From Flavobacteriales bacterium (GTDB lineage: Bacteria > Bacteroidota > Bacteroidia > Flavobacteriales > BACL11): a stretch of 45,149 nucleotides of DNA. Location of the stretch: the NCBI GenBank assembly GCA_014381465.1, contig JACNLP010000079.1, positions 1 to 45,149 on the forward strand, written 5' to 3'. Shown here piece by piece: positions 7,471 to 16,634 of this stretch. Under the pieces are notes generated by a model. That model ran no database searches and was not told where the DNA came from. It worked only from the letters and a program-made list of their open reading frames with translations. A program made the position numbers and the translations under genes. Each line of letters opens with the position of its first letter. Positions within the stretch are counted from its first letter, which is position 1.

Positions 7471-9591
7471 ATGAAAAAGACAACAACATTAATTTTTACA
7501 ACTCTACTAAGTTTAGTAGGATTTGCACAAGATATTGCAACTGCAAGAGCACAAGGAATTGGATCAACAGTAACTATTACAGGTATAGTAACTAATGGGG
7601 ATGAATTAGGTCCTATTAGATATATTGAGGATGCAACAGCTGGTTTGGCTTTGTATGATCCAACTGCTTTATCTGGGCTGCAAAGAGGAGATGAAGTAAC
7701 GGTTTCAGGAACATTAAAAGATTACAATGGACTCTTAGAGATGGATCCAGTAAATTCCAATACCACTAATTCAACAGGAAACTCCGTAATCCCACAAGTG
7801 GTTACACCTATTCAAATTGGAGAAAACACAGAATCGGAACTAGTACAAATTGATAATGTAATTTTTAATAGTGGGGGTTCGCTTTTTACTGTGGGGACTC
7901 ATGATTTCACATCAAATGGAGAAACAGGAAAAGTGTATATAAGGACAGGAAGTCCATTAGAAAACGCATTAATTCCAATGGGTCTTGTTACACTTGTTGG
8001 GATTTCATCACAATATACTTTTTCAGTTCCGGCTAATGATGGCTATCAAATTCTTCCAAGGGATTCTGCTGATATTATTCAAACTGGGGCTTTGATTTTC
8101 ACCTCTGCTGTGGTGCAATCTAATATTACAACAACAAGTTTTGATTTGAGTTGGAGTGTTTCAGATTCTTCCAGTACAAATTGTAATTACGGGACTACTA
8201 CTGCTTTAGGAACTGCTATAAATAATGGTGGAAACACGCTAACACATACTTTGAATTTAACAGGACTTTCTCCTGCTACTTTTTATCATGTGGAATGCTT
8301 TTCTATAAACGGAACGGATACTGCTTTCTCAAATATTGGAATTTATGCTACTGCATCCAATTCATCAGGAGTTATTCGTCCTTATTTTAATCATTCAGTG
8401 GATGTGTCAGTTTCAACTGGGGTGGATGCTCAAAATATTACAACTTATTTTAACGATACCATTAAAGCGTATATGGATTTAGCACAAAACACACTGGATA
8501 TTTGTGTGTATAATGCTTCTGATGCAACTATTGCTACTGCCATAAATGATGCCTATAATAGAGGAGTTACAGTTCGATATATTGCAGATGATGATGTAAC
8601 AAATATTATGTTAAATAGTTTAGATCCGAATATTCCAATTGTCTATCGCGACCCTGCATTGTCTGGAATTATGCACAATAAATTTATTATTGTGGATGCA
8701 AATTCTACTAATAATTCTTGGGTTTTAGGTGGCTCAACAAACTGGACAAATCCTACTAATCTGTTTAATGATTATAATAATATCATCTTCATTCAGGATG
8801 AGGCAATTGCTAAGGCATATACTTTAGAGTTTGAAGAAATGTGGGCAGGAACTTTTGGAGAAAACAAGGTAGATAATACACCCCATAAATTTGTAGTTGG
8901 CGGGAAAGATGTTGAAGTGTATTTTTCTCCTTCTGATCAAACAACATCTAAAATTTTAGAGGTAATAAATAATGTAGATTATACTTTTGAGTTCGGACTT
9001 TTAGGCTTTACTCGAAATGATTTAGGGCAAGCAGTAATTGATAAAAACACTCAATTTGGAGTAAATATCAGAGGAATAATAGAGGACGAGAACACAACAG
9101 GAAGTGAGTTTGCTAATCTTCAATCAAATGGTGTAAATGTAAAATCTCACATGGGAGTTACTTATTCTTTGCACCATAAATATGCTATTGCAGATGCTGA
9201 TGTTGTTGCCTCAGACCCTACAGTTTTAACAGGTTCGCATAATTGGAGCAATAATGCTGAAAATAATTCTGATGAAAATACTTTAATAATTCATGATGCT
9301 ACTATTGCTAATATCTATTTACAAGAATTTACTGAGCGTTTTAATGAATTAGGAACTACTAATATTGATGATTTAATTGAAATAGAAATTTCAGTTTTCC
9401 CAAATCCTTCTACTGGAATTGTAACTGTAAAAACGGATTTAGCAATTGAGAAAATAAACTTGTATGCAGTTGATGGAAAATTACTGAATACGACACAAGA
9501 ATCAGTTATTCAAATTGATACAAAAGGAATTTATTTTATAAAAATCATTACACAGCAAGGACATATTGTAAAAAGAGTAGTAGTAAATTAG
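7471..9591 (+). CDS. Secreted phospholipase-D-family protein (OB-like + FN3 + two HKD motifs + type IX sorting domain)
   Basis: 706 residues. After a signal peptide (about 1-19) comes an OB-fold-like region (about 20-205; VTITGIVTNGDELGPIRYIED, LQRGDEVTVSGTL). A fibronectin type III domain follows (about 208-300; TTTSFDLSWSV, LTGLSPATFYHVECF). Next are two phospholipase-D-superfamily half sites: HNKFIIVD (about residue 402) with GGSTNWT, and HHKYAIAD (about 568) with GSHNWS. Both fit HxK(x)4D, so the bilobal active site looks complete. The C-terminus (FPNPSTGIVTVKT to KRVVVN) is a type IX sorting domain. The superfamily includes phospholipases and endonucleases, so the substrate could be lipid or nucleic acid. 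It is the last gene of the lamin-tail/TonB-receptor set. Confidence 0.88.
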   Translation: MKKTTTLIFTTLLSLVGFAQDIATARAQGIGSTVTITGIVTNGDELGPIRYIEDATAGLALYDPTALSGLQRGDEVTVSGTLKDYNGLLEMDPVNSNTTNSTGNSVIPQVVTPIQIGENTESELVQIDNVIFNSGGSLFTVGTHDFTSNGETGKVYIRTGSPLENALIPMGLVTLVGISSQYTFSVPANDGYQILPRDSADIIQTGALIFTSAVVQSNITTTSFDLSWSVSDSSSTNCNYGTTTALGTAINNGGNTLTHTLNLTGLSPATFYHVECFSINGTDTAFSNIGIYATASNSSGVIRPYFNHSVDVSVSTGVDAQNITTYFNDTIKAYMDLAQNTLDICVYNASDATIATAINDAYNRGVTVRYIADDDVTNIMLNSLDPNIPIVYRDPALSGIMHNKFIIVDANSTNNSWVLGGSTNWTNPTNLFNDYNNIIFIQDEAIAKAYTLEFEEMWAGTFGENKVDNTPHKFVVGGKDVEVYFSPSDQTTSKILEVINNVDYTFEFGLLGFTRNDLGQAVIDKNTQFGVNIRGIIEDENTTGSEFANLQSNGVNVKSHMGVTYSLHHKYAIADADVVASDPTVLTGSHNWSNNAENNSDENTLIIHDATIANIYLQEFTERFNELGTTNIDDLIEIEISVFPNPSTGIVTVKTDLAIEKINLYAVDGKLLNTTQESVIQIDTKGIYFIKIITQQGHIVKRVVVN

Positions 9592-9659
9592 TATATTTCT
9601 GCTAAAAACAAACACTTTTATTTTTCTTTATAAATTCCTATATATCAAATAGAAAGGAG

Positions 9660-9667
9660 TAGTTTTG
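9660..9667 (+). promoter_or_regulatory. Putative -7 promoter box for the DEAD-box helicase
   Basis: TAGTTTTG matches TAnnTTTG and lies 16 bases before the ATG at 9684. No TTG -33 element is visible at the usual spacing. The 92-base gap after the phospholipase-D gene holds no clear terminator. Confidence 0.4.
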
Positions 9668-9683
9668 CACAAATTTTTTGACC

Positions 9684-11507
9684 ATGACATTTTCAGATAT
9701 AGGATTAGATAAAAGTATTCAAAAAGCCATCTCCGATTTAGGATTTGAGCAGCCAACCCCTATCCAACAGGAGAGTATTCCTTTTTTACTTGCAGAGGAG
9801 AACGACCTTATTGCGCTAGCACAAACCGGAACCGGGAAAACAGCTGCTTTTGGCTTGCCAATAATTCAGAAAATTGAAACAGATAGTAAGCAAACACAAG
9901 CTATTATTTTATGTCCAACAAGGGAGCTTTGTTTACAAATAACAAAGGATATGGGAACCTATGCAAAATATACAAAGGGGCTAAAAATTACAGCTGTTTA
10001 TGGAGGAACAAACATTCAAACACAAATAAAAGCACTCAATTCTGGCAGTCAGATTGTAGTAGGAACTCCTGGTAGAGTAATTGATTTAATCAAAAGAAAA
10101 AAACTAAAACTTGGGCATATTGAGTATGTAGTATTAGATGAAGCAGATGAAATGCTCAATATGGGATTTAAAGAAGATTTAGACACTATTTTAGCAGAAA
10201 CGCCAGAGGAAAAAAGAACACTTCTTTTTTCAGCAACCATGCCAAAAGAAGTAATGCGTATTACCAAAAATTATATGTTCAGTCCCAAAACTATTGAAGT
10301 AGCTGGTAGGAATGAGGGAGCAAAAAATGTAGAACATCATTATTATATGGTAAATGCTCGTGATAGGTATAAAGCCCTTAGAAGAATATGTGATGTAAAT
10401 CCTGATATTTACGGTATTGTTTTTTGTAGAACGCGTAGAGAAACAAAAGATGTTGCCGATAAATTAATGCAAGATGGTTATAATGCAGATGCTTTACATG
10501 GCGATTTATCACAATCGCAAAGAGACCATGTAATGGGAAGGTTCAGAAAGAGAAATTTGCAAATGTTGGTGGCCACTGATGTGGCAGCAAGAGGAATTGA
10601 TATTGATGATTTAACACACATCATAAATTACAATTTACCGGATGATTTAGAAGTTTATGTTCACCGATCAGGTAGAACAGGCAGGGCTGGTAAAAATGGG
10701 ATTTCTATTATTATTTCACATTCTAGAGAAAGAAGAAAGTTGCAAGCCATTAGTAAAATGCTGAAAAAAGATTTGATTCTGAAACAAGTTCCTGATGGAG
10801 AGGAAATTTGTGCAATACAATTACTTACCCTTATTGATAAAGTAGTAAAAACAGATGTAAATGATCAAATTGAAAAATACATTCCTATTATTGAAGAAAA
10901 GTTAGCACATTTGGACAAAGAAGAGCTTCTAAAACATTTTGTTTCAGCAGAATTTAATCGTTTTCTTTCCTTCTATAAAAATGCCCCTGATTTGAACATC
11001 AGTGCAAATAGCAAAAATGAAAGAGGCAGAAAAAATGAGAGAAGGAAAAGTGAGAGAAGAGAGAAAAAAGGAGGAAGTACAGGGCATGCGGAAAAAGGTT
11101 ATACTCGTTTCTTTATCAATTTAGGGAAATTGCAAAACTTGGAAACCCACAACCTAATTGGGCTTATCAACGAATACACTCGCCAAAGGAATATTCCTAT
11201 TGGGAAGATTGACATTTTGCGTAAGTTTTCCTTTTTTGAAGTGGATAGCAATCATGAGCAAGATGTATTAGCTGGATTGGCAAATGCCAATTGGAATGGC
11301 AATAGAGTATCAGTGGAAATTTCCAAACCACCAACTTCTAAAGGGGCTGATTTCAAAAGAAAATTATCTGGAAGTGGAAGAAAAAGATTTGATGCAAAAA
11401 GAAAAAGCAGTAGCAGTAATAAAAGAAAGAGTAGCCCAAGAAGGGGTGGTGGAGAAGGCTCTTTCAAAGACAAATTTAAGGCCAGTACAAAAAGAAAAAA
11501 GCGTTAA
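9684..11507 (+). CDS. DEAD-box ATP-dependent RNA helicase with DbpA-type RNA-binding domain
   Basis: 607 residues from the ATG at 9684. A TTG six bases upstream extends the frame by two codons but is less likely. Helicase motifs are complete: Q motif (FEQPTPIQ, 21-28), motif I AQTGTGKT (46-53), PTREL, TPGR, DEAD (about 152-155), SAT, ATDVAARGID and HRSGRTGRAG. After a charged linker comes a DbpA/CsdA-like RNA-binding domain (about 472-550; YTRFFINLGKLQNLE, IDILRKFSFFEVD), then a lysine- and arginine-rich tail. This architecture fits a CsdA/DeaD-type helicase acting in ribosome assembly, cold adaptation or RNA decay. Its stop codon overlaps that of the convergent tsaB gene. Confidence 0.93.
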   Translation: MTFSDIGLDKSIQKAISDLGFEQPTPIQQESIPFLLAEENDLIALAQTGTGKTAAFGLPIIQKIETDSKQTQAIILCPTRELCLQITKDMGTYAKYTKGLKITAVYGGTNIQTQIKALNSGSQIVVGTPGRVIDLIKRKKLKLGHIEYVVLDEADEMLNMGFKEDLDTILAETPEEKRTLLFSATMPKEVMRITKNYMFSPKTIEVAGRNEGAKNVEHHYYMVNARDRYKALRRICDVNPDIYGIVFCRTRRETKDVADKLMQDGYNADALHGDLSQSQRDHVMGRFRKRNLQMLVATDVAARGIDIDDLTHIINYNLPDDLEVYVHRSGRTGRAGKNGISIIISHSRERRKLQAISKMLKKDLILKQVPDGEEICAIQLLTLIDKVVKTDVNDQIEKYIPIIEEKLAHLDKEELLKHFVSAEFNRFLSFYKNAPDLNISANSKNERGRKNERRKSERREKKGGSTGHAEKGYTRFFINLGKLQNLETHNLIGLINEYTRQRNIPIGKIDILRKFSFFEVDSNHEQDVLAGLANANWNGNRVSVEISKPPTSKGADFKRKLSGSGRKRFDAKRKSSSSNKRKSSPRRGGGEGSFKDKFKASTKRKKR

Positions 11508-12175
11508 GATTTTTTTCCTGCTATAAAATCTTTCAAATAAAAGGGTTCAAAATAAGCTACATCTTCAAAATCTTTATTGGTATATTTTTGATTAGCCAAA
11601 ACAATCATATCTTTTGAGTTTGGATAGATTCCATCCAAAAATTTAGCATTTTTATGCTTTATTATTCCTTTACATTTTTCTGCCCCATCACCAAAAAACA
11701 AAACCTTTTCTTCTAACTCCTTTTGGTAAGACTCATTATCAATAATATCGGCTTGCACACCTCTAATTTTCTTATTATTTTTATCATAAAACGCATTATA
11801 AACCTCCATCCTACGCGCATCAATCATTGGGCAATACAAATCTGATTTTTCTTTTTTAGCCATTCCAAAAGCCATTGCTTTTAGGGTAGAAACAGAAATA
11901 AGTGGAACATCTAGAGCAAAACAAAGCCCCTTTGCAGTAGAGGTGCCAATACGCAAACCAGTATAAGAACCAGGGCCTTTGCTCACGGCAACTGCATCTA
12001 AATCCTGCATGATAAAATCTTGATTTTTGAATAATTCTGTAATAAAAACAGTGAGCTTTTCAGCATGAGAATATTGCTCATTGACCTCATGTTTTGTAGC
12101 AATAATTTTATTCTCAGAAGATAATGAAACTGAACAACTTTTTGTTGCTGTTTCTATAAGCAGAATAAGAGCCAT
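11504..12175 (-). CDS. tsaB: tRNA threonylcarbamoyladenosine biosynthesis protein TsaB
   Basis: 223 residues, the usual TsaB length. TsaB is the non-catalytic ASKHA-fold partner of TsaD in the complex that makes N6-threonylcarbamoyladenosine at position 37 of ANN-decoding tRNAs. Visible family segments are ILLIETATKSCSVSL at the N-terminus, EQYSHAEKL, and the highly conserved VSKGPGSYTGLRIGTSTAKGL. The gene converges on the helicase gene; the two TAA stops overlap (11504-11507). It follows the HlyD adaptor gene by nine bases, so it is probably the last gene of the tolC-hlyD-tsaB run. Confidence 0.95.
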   Translation of the reverse strand: MALILLIETATKSCSVSLSSENKIIATKHEVNEQYSHAEKLTVFITELFKNQDFIMQDLDAVAVSKGPGSYTGLRIGTSTAKGLCFALDVPLISVSTLKAMAFGMAKKEKSDLYCPMIDARRMEVYNAFYDKNNKKIRGVQADIIDNESYQKELEEKVLFFGDGAEKCKGIIKHKNAKFLDGIYPNSKDMIVLANQKYTNKDFEDVAYFEPFYLKDFIAGKKS

Positions 12176-12184
12176 TTATTTGTT

Positions 12185-13483
12185 TTAGTTTACCTTCACG
12201 CTAAATCCTGACTTTCTATTTTTACCATCTTTTTCCTCCTCTATGCTTTCTACTTTTGTGCCATCTTTTAGTGTTTTTGAAATCAAAGTGTATGGACCTG
12301 TTATCACCACATCACTATCTGATATACCTTCTAATACCTGAATAAAGTTATCATTCTGAATGCCTGTTTTTACAATCGTAAAATTAGCCATTTCATTTTC
12401 AAATAAGAAAACACATTCTACCTTTTTATTGTCTCCATTTTTTGCTGTGTCTTTTCTTGTAGTTACTGCTTGAATTGGAACTGAAATTACATTTTTTTCT
12501 AAGTTGGTTTGCACTTCAACAGATGCCGTCATGCCAGGACGAAACATGGTCTTATCCAATATCCTAATCTTTACTTCAAAATTAGTGACTTGATCGGCAC
12601 TTACTCCACTTACATTGGCAGAATTTGCAATTTCAGTTACAATTCCTTTAAATTCTTCTCCTAAAAAAGCATCTACTTCAATAAGGGAAGTATCGCCAAG
12701 ATGAACACGAACAATATCGTTTTCGTTTACTTCCACGGCCACCTCCATAGCACTTAAATTAGCCAAACGCATCAGCTCAGTTCCTGACATTTGCCCAGTA
12801 CCAACCACCCTTTCGCCAAGTTCAACATTTAGCCTAGAAATAGTTCCATCCACTGGTGCGTAAATAGAAGTTTTATCTAAATTTTCTTCCGCCTCATTTA
12901 AAGATGCCTCTGCGCTACTTACTGCATACTCTGAACTTTCCACATTTAGCTCAGCCACTTTATAAGCTGCTTCAATTTGCTCAAATTCTGATAAGGAAAT
13001 TGCATCTTGATTGTAGAGTCGTTTGTTTCTATTAAACTTTGCCTTACTTTCAGTTAGTTGTGCATTGGATTTTGCCAAATTTGCTTTTGCGGTATTTACA
13101 GATGCCTTACTTCTTTCCAAAATAGATTTGTAAATATCAGGTTTTATTTTCAGAAGTAAATCTCCTTTTTCTACCCTATCTCCTTCTTTAATGAGCAGTT
13201 CTACAATTTCTCCTGAAACATCTGGGGAAATTTTCACTTCTACTTCTGGCTGTATTTTTCCACTTGCTGAAACAGTTTCTATAATGCTTCTTCTTTCTAC
13301 TTTTTCTGTTTTTACTTGCAGAATTTCCTCTGTTTTAATAAGCCCTGTTAGTGAACTAATTAGCATAATAAATGCCAAAACAAAAATGCCAATTCCTAAT
13401 TTTTTAAGTTTAGAGATTTTCTTTTTTTTACCAAAAAAATAAAAAATGGAAGCAATAATGGATAAGACGAAAAATATTTTCAT
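12185..13483 (-). CDS. Efflux periplasmic adaptor (HlyD/RND membrane-fusion family)
   Basis: 432 residues. An N-terminal hydrophobic segment and a membrane anchor (about residues 31-50) lead into the adaptor core. This comprises a lipoyl half (SASGKIQPEVEVKISPDVSGEI, then VKEGDRVEKGDLL-like), a helical hairpin of about 100 residues with high coiled-coil character (ERSKASVNTAKANLAKS to LNEAEENL), the second lipoyl half (IYAPVDGTISRLNVELGERV), a beta-barrel and a membrane-proximal domain (GMTASVEVQTN). It would bridge an inner-membrane ABC or RND pump and the TolC-like channel encoded two bases upstream. The pump is not in the window; MacA-type adaptors pair with MacB ABC permeases, which is one possibility. 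The low-complexity GKKKK start is typical of Bacteroidota homologues. Confidence 0.88.
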   Translation of the reverse strand: MKIFFVLSIIASIFYFFGKKKKISKLKKLGIGIFVLAFIMLISSLTGLIKTEEILQVKTEKVERRSIIETVSASGKIQPEVEVKISPDVSGEIVELLIKEGDRVEKGDLLLKIKPDIYKSILERSKASVNTAKANLAKSNAQLTESKAKFNRNKRLYNQDAISLSEFEQIEAAYKVAELNVESSEYAVSSAEASLNEAEENLDKTSIYAPVDGTISRLNVELGERVVGTGQMSGTELMRLANLSAMEVAVEVNENDIVRVHLGDTSLIEVDAFLGEEFKGIVTEIANSANVSGVSADQVTNFEVKIRILDKTMFRPGMTASVEVQTNLEKNVISVPIQAVTTRKDTAKNGDNKKVECVFLFENEMANFTIVKTGIQNDNFIQVLEGISDSDVVITGPYTLISKTLKDGTKVESIEEEKDGKNRKSGFSVKVN

Positions 13484-13485
13484 AA

Positions 13486-14922
13486 CTATAAGGTTAAAGG
13501 TTTTCCTAGGAAGAAATCAAGGATTTTAATTTTAAATAAATAATCATATTTGGATTGTAATAAATCGGACTCTGCTTTTATGAGTTTGTTTTTTGCATCA
13601 TTATAATCATACACATTTAGCATGCCCTCATTAAATTTTTGCTCATTATAACTAAATGATTCTTGTAGCGCTTCTACCGATTTTTTAGCAAACTCATATT
13701 GTTTTTCGGCAGCAATTACATCTGCTCTTACTTGTTCGACTTGTTTCCTTAGTTGATTTTTTGTTTTTTGCAAATCATTTTTGGCACTCATTACGCCAAT
13801 TTTAGCATTTGCAATGGATGAGTTTGTCATCCAACCATTAAACAAAGGAATGCTAAGTGAAAAAGAAAGAGATTGGGAAAAATTGTCTTTCAATTGCTGG
13901 TTGAAAGGTGTAATTTCAGAAGCGTAATCATATACTGGAATTAATACATTCTCCCCTGAAATTTCAGTTTGATAACCAGATGGGAACATGCCCAAAGAAT
14001 CAATTCCTGTAATTCTTGTTCTTGCATCAGAATAGCCAGAACCCATTGAGCCGTTAAGCGTAATCCTTGGGCTTCTTTCACCTCTTGAAATAGCTAAGGA
14101 TTTATTGCTACTTTTTAATCTGTACTCTGCACTTTTTACATTTGGGAACACCTGCTTTGCGGCATTATAAATCTCCTCTGTACTTGGTATTTTGTTTTGT
14201 TTTGGCAATGAAATAGCTGGGACGACTATTTCAAAATGAATATTTTCCTTAATTTCTAATAATTGTTTTATGTTTAGAATCGCTATTTCTTTTTGACTTT
14301 TTGCTTTTACTAATTGTAAGTTTTCAGAGGCTACCTGAGATCTGCTTTCTAATAGCGAACCCTTTGCTAATTGCCCTTCATTTACCAATTTACGAATTCT
14401 TTCCTCTTGCTCAATAGAAATAGCTAATTGTTTTTGGGCTATAATTACTAACTCTTTATTAAAAAGCAGTTGTAAAAAATCGGTAGCCACAGTTATTGAA
14501 ATATCATTTATAACTTTCTTAATATCATATTGTTTTGCCATATACTCATAATTATCTCGCTTTACTTTATTCAAGTTTTGGAAACCACTAAAAAGAGTAA
14601 CAGAAGATGAAAGAGAAAAATTATTTGTTTTTACATTTAAATCGGAAAACTCATTAGTAAAAGGATCAACTGTTCTGCCATAATTATAAGCTTGAGAACT
14701 ACCTCCATTTAAAGATGGTAATAATGAAAGTTTGGATTGAAGCAGTTGTTGCTCAGAAGAGAGAACAGAAAGTTTAACTTGTTTTATATCTAAATTTTCC
14801 TCTTTTGCCCTATTAATACACTCTTGCAGAGTCCAGCTTTTTTGAGAGTATATATTTAAAGAGTGTAAAACTACTATTAAAAAAACAGCATATTTTTTTA
14901 TTTCAAATTTTATGTATCGCAA
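13486..14922 (-). CDS. TolC-family outer-membrane efflux channel
   Basis: 478 residues from a TTG at 14922. A signal peptide (about 11-26, ending YSQ) precedes the mature start SWTLQECINRAKEENLDIKQ, the usual opening of Bacteroidota TolC proteins. Two long helical repeats follow, with glutamine- and alanine-rich coiled-coil segments and the late YNEQKFNEGMLNVYDYNDAKN motif. It would form the trimeric outer-membrane exit duct for the HlyD-type adaptor encoded just downstream. No ATG occurs near the N-terminus in this frame. The true start is TTG at 14922 or a rarer codon such as ATA at 14913. A TAAATTTG sequence (14920-14927, minus strand) that could be a -7 box overlaps the TTG, which leaves the start uncertain. 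Confidence 0.88.
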   Translation of the reverse strand: MRYIKFEIKKYAVFLIVVLHSLNIYSQKSWTLQECINRAKEENLDIKQVKLSVLSSEQQLLQSKLSLLPSLNGGSSQAYNYGRTVDPFTNEFSDLNVKTNNFSLSSSVTLFSGFQNLNKVKRDNYEYMAKQYDIKKVINDISITVATDFLQLLFNKELVIIAQKQLAISIEQEERIRKLVNEGQLAKGSLLESRSQVASENLQLVKAKSQKEIAILNIKQLLEIKENIHFEIVVPAISLPKQNKIPSTEEIYNAAKQVFPNVKSAEYRLKSSNKSLAISRGERSPRITLNGSMGSGYSDARTRITGIDSLGMFPSGYQTEISGENVLIPVYDYASEITPFNQQLKDNFSQSLSFSLSIPLFNGWMTNSSIANAKIGVMSAKNDLQKTKNQLRKQVEQVRADVIAAEKQYEFAKKSVEALQESFSYNEQKFNEGMLNVYDYNDAKNKLIKAESDLLQSKYDYLFKIKILDFFLGKPLTL

Positions 14923-14963
14923 ATTTAAGAAGATTTTATTTTTTTTGGTTATTTGTAAGAATG

Positions 14964-16634
14964 CTAAAAATCATAGTAATGATTAAATAAATCTGTTTTT
15001 AAACTAATGGTGTAGAACATTGTGTTTGTTTCATCTATTTCATTCAAAAAATTGCGCTTTGTAATTCCTAAATCAATCTTAAAATTTGTTGATGGATTAA
15101 TAATGTAGCCCACATTTAATTGAAAATAATTTATATTAGTAAGATTTCCTTGATACATTTTCATTCCAAATTCATCCAATACTCCATCATTATTTCTATC
15201 TGGTCTTCCTATACCTACATGCTGTACACCTGATTCTTCAGCAAAGTTTCCAGTGGACATATACAAATCATTTCCATAAGAAGTTTTATCATTTAATATT
15301 TTACCTCCGTATTTTGCAATCATCAGTTGTGCTCTTGCCACCCATCTATCTTTTCTGTAATTTATAATCAAAAGTTTTTCTGAAAAGTTGGCACCAAGTG
15401 GATGTGCAAGCGGTTGATTATAATGTGCGTAATTCTGCATAGGATTATGATGAGCATAGGTATAAGGCCGTACCAAATTGTATTCTGTTTGTAGGGTTAA
15501 GTTTTTTAAACCAAATACATCATGCATTTTTGCGCCAATTTGATAACCATATTTTGAGCCAAACCAATCATCACCTGATTTCATTTCATCTAAACTAAAT
15601 TCATCTAGAACAAATTGTCCATAAAGGGAAGATTTAAAAGGTAATTTGTATTTCATATTTATCCCAACAAGTGCATTGTCAGGGGAATTTATAGAAAACT
15701 CCAAAGGGCGAAATAGTGCAATGGGATTGAGATAATTCACATCAAAACCTCTAGCTCCTGGAGCGTGATTTGCTCTCCATATTACAGATTCAAAAATACT
15801 AATTGTTAAATTGGAATTTACATTTACACTTAAATAATGGGCCGACATATATTTTTTGGCATAGCCCAATTGATCATAATTATCAAGTCCATTATTTTCA
15901 AAATAATTAATGTCTTGCATTTCTGCATAAAGGTTAGTGTATTGCAGCTTCCAAAAGGAAGTTTGTATGCGTAAAAAAGGATAGTTAAAAGCATTATCCG
16001 AGAGCAAAAGCGAACGATAACCATTTCCAATAAAATGTTTTCCGTGCCCAAATTGAACTGTAAAATGCTTGGCTGGTTTTATAGCCACATAGCCAGAAGC
16101 CATAGCATAATCAAATCCTGTTGATTTGAAATCTCTTGCGTATCCCTGCCCTGGAACTACTTTATTTATTCTAATAGAAGAATCTATATAGTTTGGAAAT
16201 ATCGCTTGATTTTCAGCAAAAGAAGAATAAAAAGAAACGGATTTCCCTATATCTCCTTCAATAATAAAACCTCTAGTATTGGTAAAAGTATTTGTGCCAC
16301 TAACTGTTTCTTTTCCTTTTGAAAAGTGTATAATTGGAGAAGCAGTAATATTAAAATCTTCTCCTTTAATTATAATAAGGTGCTCTGAAAATAATTTTCG
16401 CTTGTACCAATTATTCCAATTATTTGGGAATTTATAATTTAGTAAAGAATCTAAATTTACTTTTTTATTTACGGAAGATTTTATTAGCGGTTTAAAAGAA
16501 GTATGAATGTTTGTTTCCATAATTTCTTTTTCATAAATCAAATTTGCTTCATGGTTAAGAGGTAAATTGCTATGCTGAGAAAACAAGCTAAAATAAGCTC
16601 CAAAAAAGGCACTAAAAAATAATAATCTATGCAT
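14964..16634 (-). CDS. Wzi/RemB-like outer-membrane beta-barrel protein
   Basis: 556 residues with a signal peptide (about 1-19, ending LFSQ) and then alternating hydrophobic strands rich in aromatic residues, typical of an outer-membrane barrel. Segments such as VQFGHGKHFIGNGYRSLLLSDNA and YLNPIALFRPLEFS resemble proteins annotated as capsule-assembly Wzi-like or gliding-motility RemB in Bacteroidota. Wzi-type proteins anchor capsular polysaccharide to the outer membrane. The gene overlaps the end of the WecA/TagO-type transferase gene by eight bases and is therefore probably transcribed with the polysaccharide genes, which supports a surface-glycan attachment role. The assignment rests on recalled family features, not on a search. 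Confidence 0.6.
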   Translation of the reverse strand: MHRLLFFSAFFGAYFSLFSQHSNLPLNHEANLIYEKEIMETNIHTSFKPLIKSSVNKKVNLDSLLNYKFPNNWNNWYKRKLFSEHLIIIKGEDFNITASPIIHFSKGKETVSGTNTFTNTRGFIIEGDIGKSVSFYSSFAENQAIFPNYIDSSIRINKVVPGQGYARDFKSTGFDYAMASGYVAIKPAKHFTVQFGHGKHFIGNGYRSLLLSDNAFNYPFLRIQTSFWKLQYTNLYAEMQDINYFENNGLDNYDQLGYAKKYMSAHYLSVNVNSNLTISIFESVIWRANHAPGARGFDVNYLNPIALFRPLEFSINSPDNALVGINMKYKLPFKSSLYGQFVLDEFSLDEMKSGDDWFGSKYGYQIGAKMHDVFGLKNLTLQTEYNLVRPYTYAHHNPMQNYAHYNQPLAHPLGANFSEKLLIINYRKDRWVARAQLMIAKYGGKILNDKTSYGNDLYMSTGNFAEESGVQHVGIGRPDRNNDGVLDEFGMKMYQGNLTNINYFQLNVGYIINPSTNFKIDLGITKRNFLNEIDETNTMFYTISLKTDLFNHYYDF

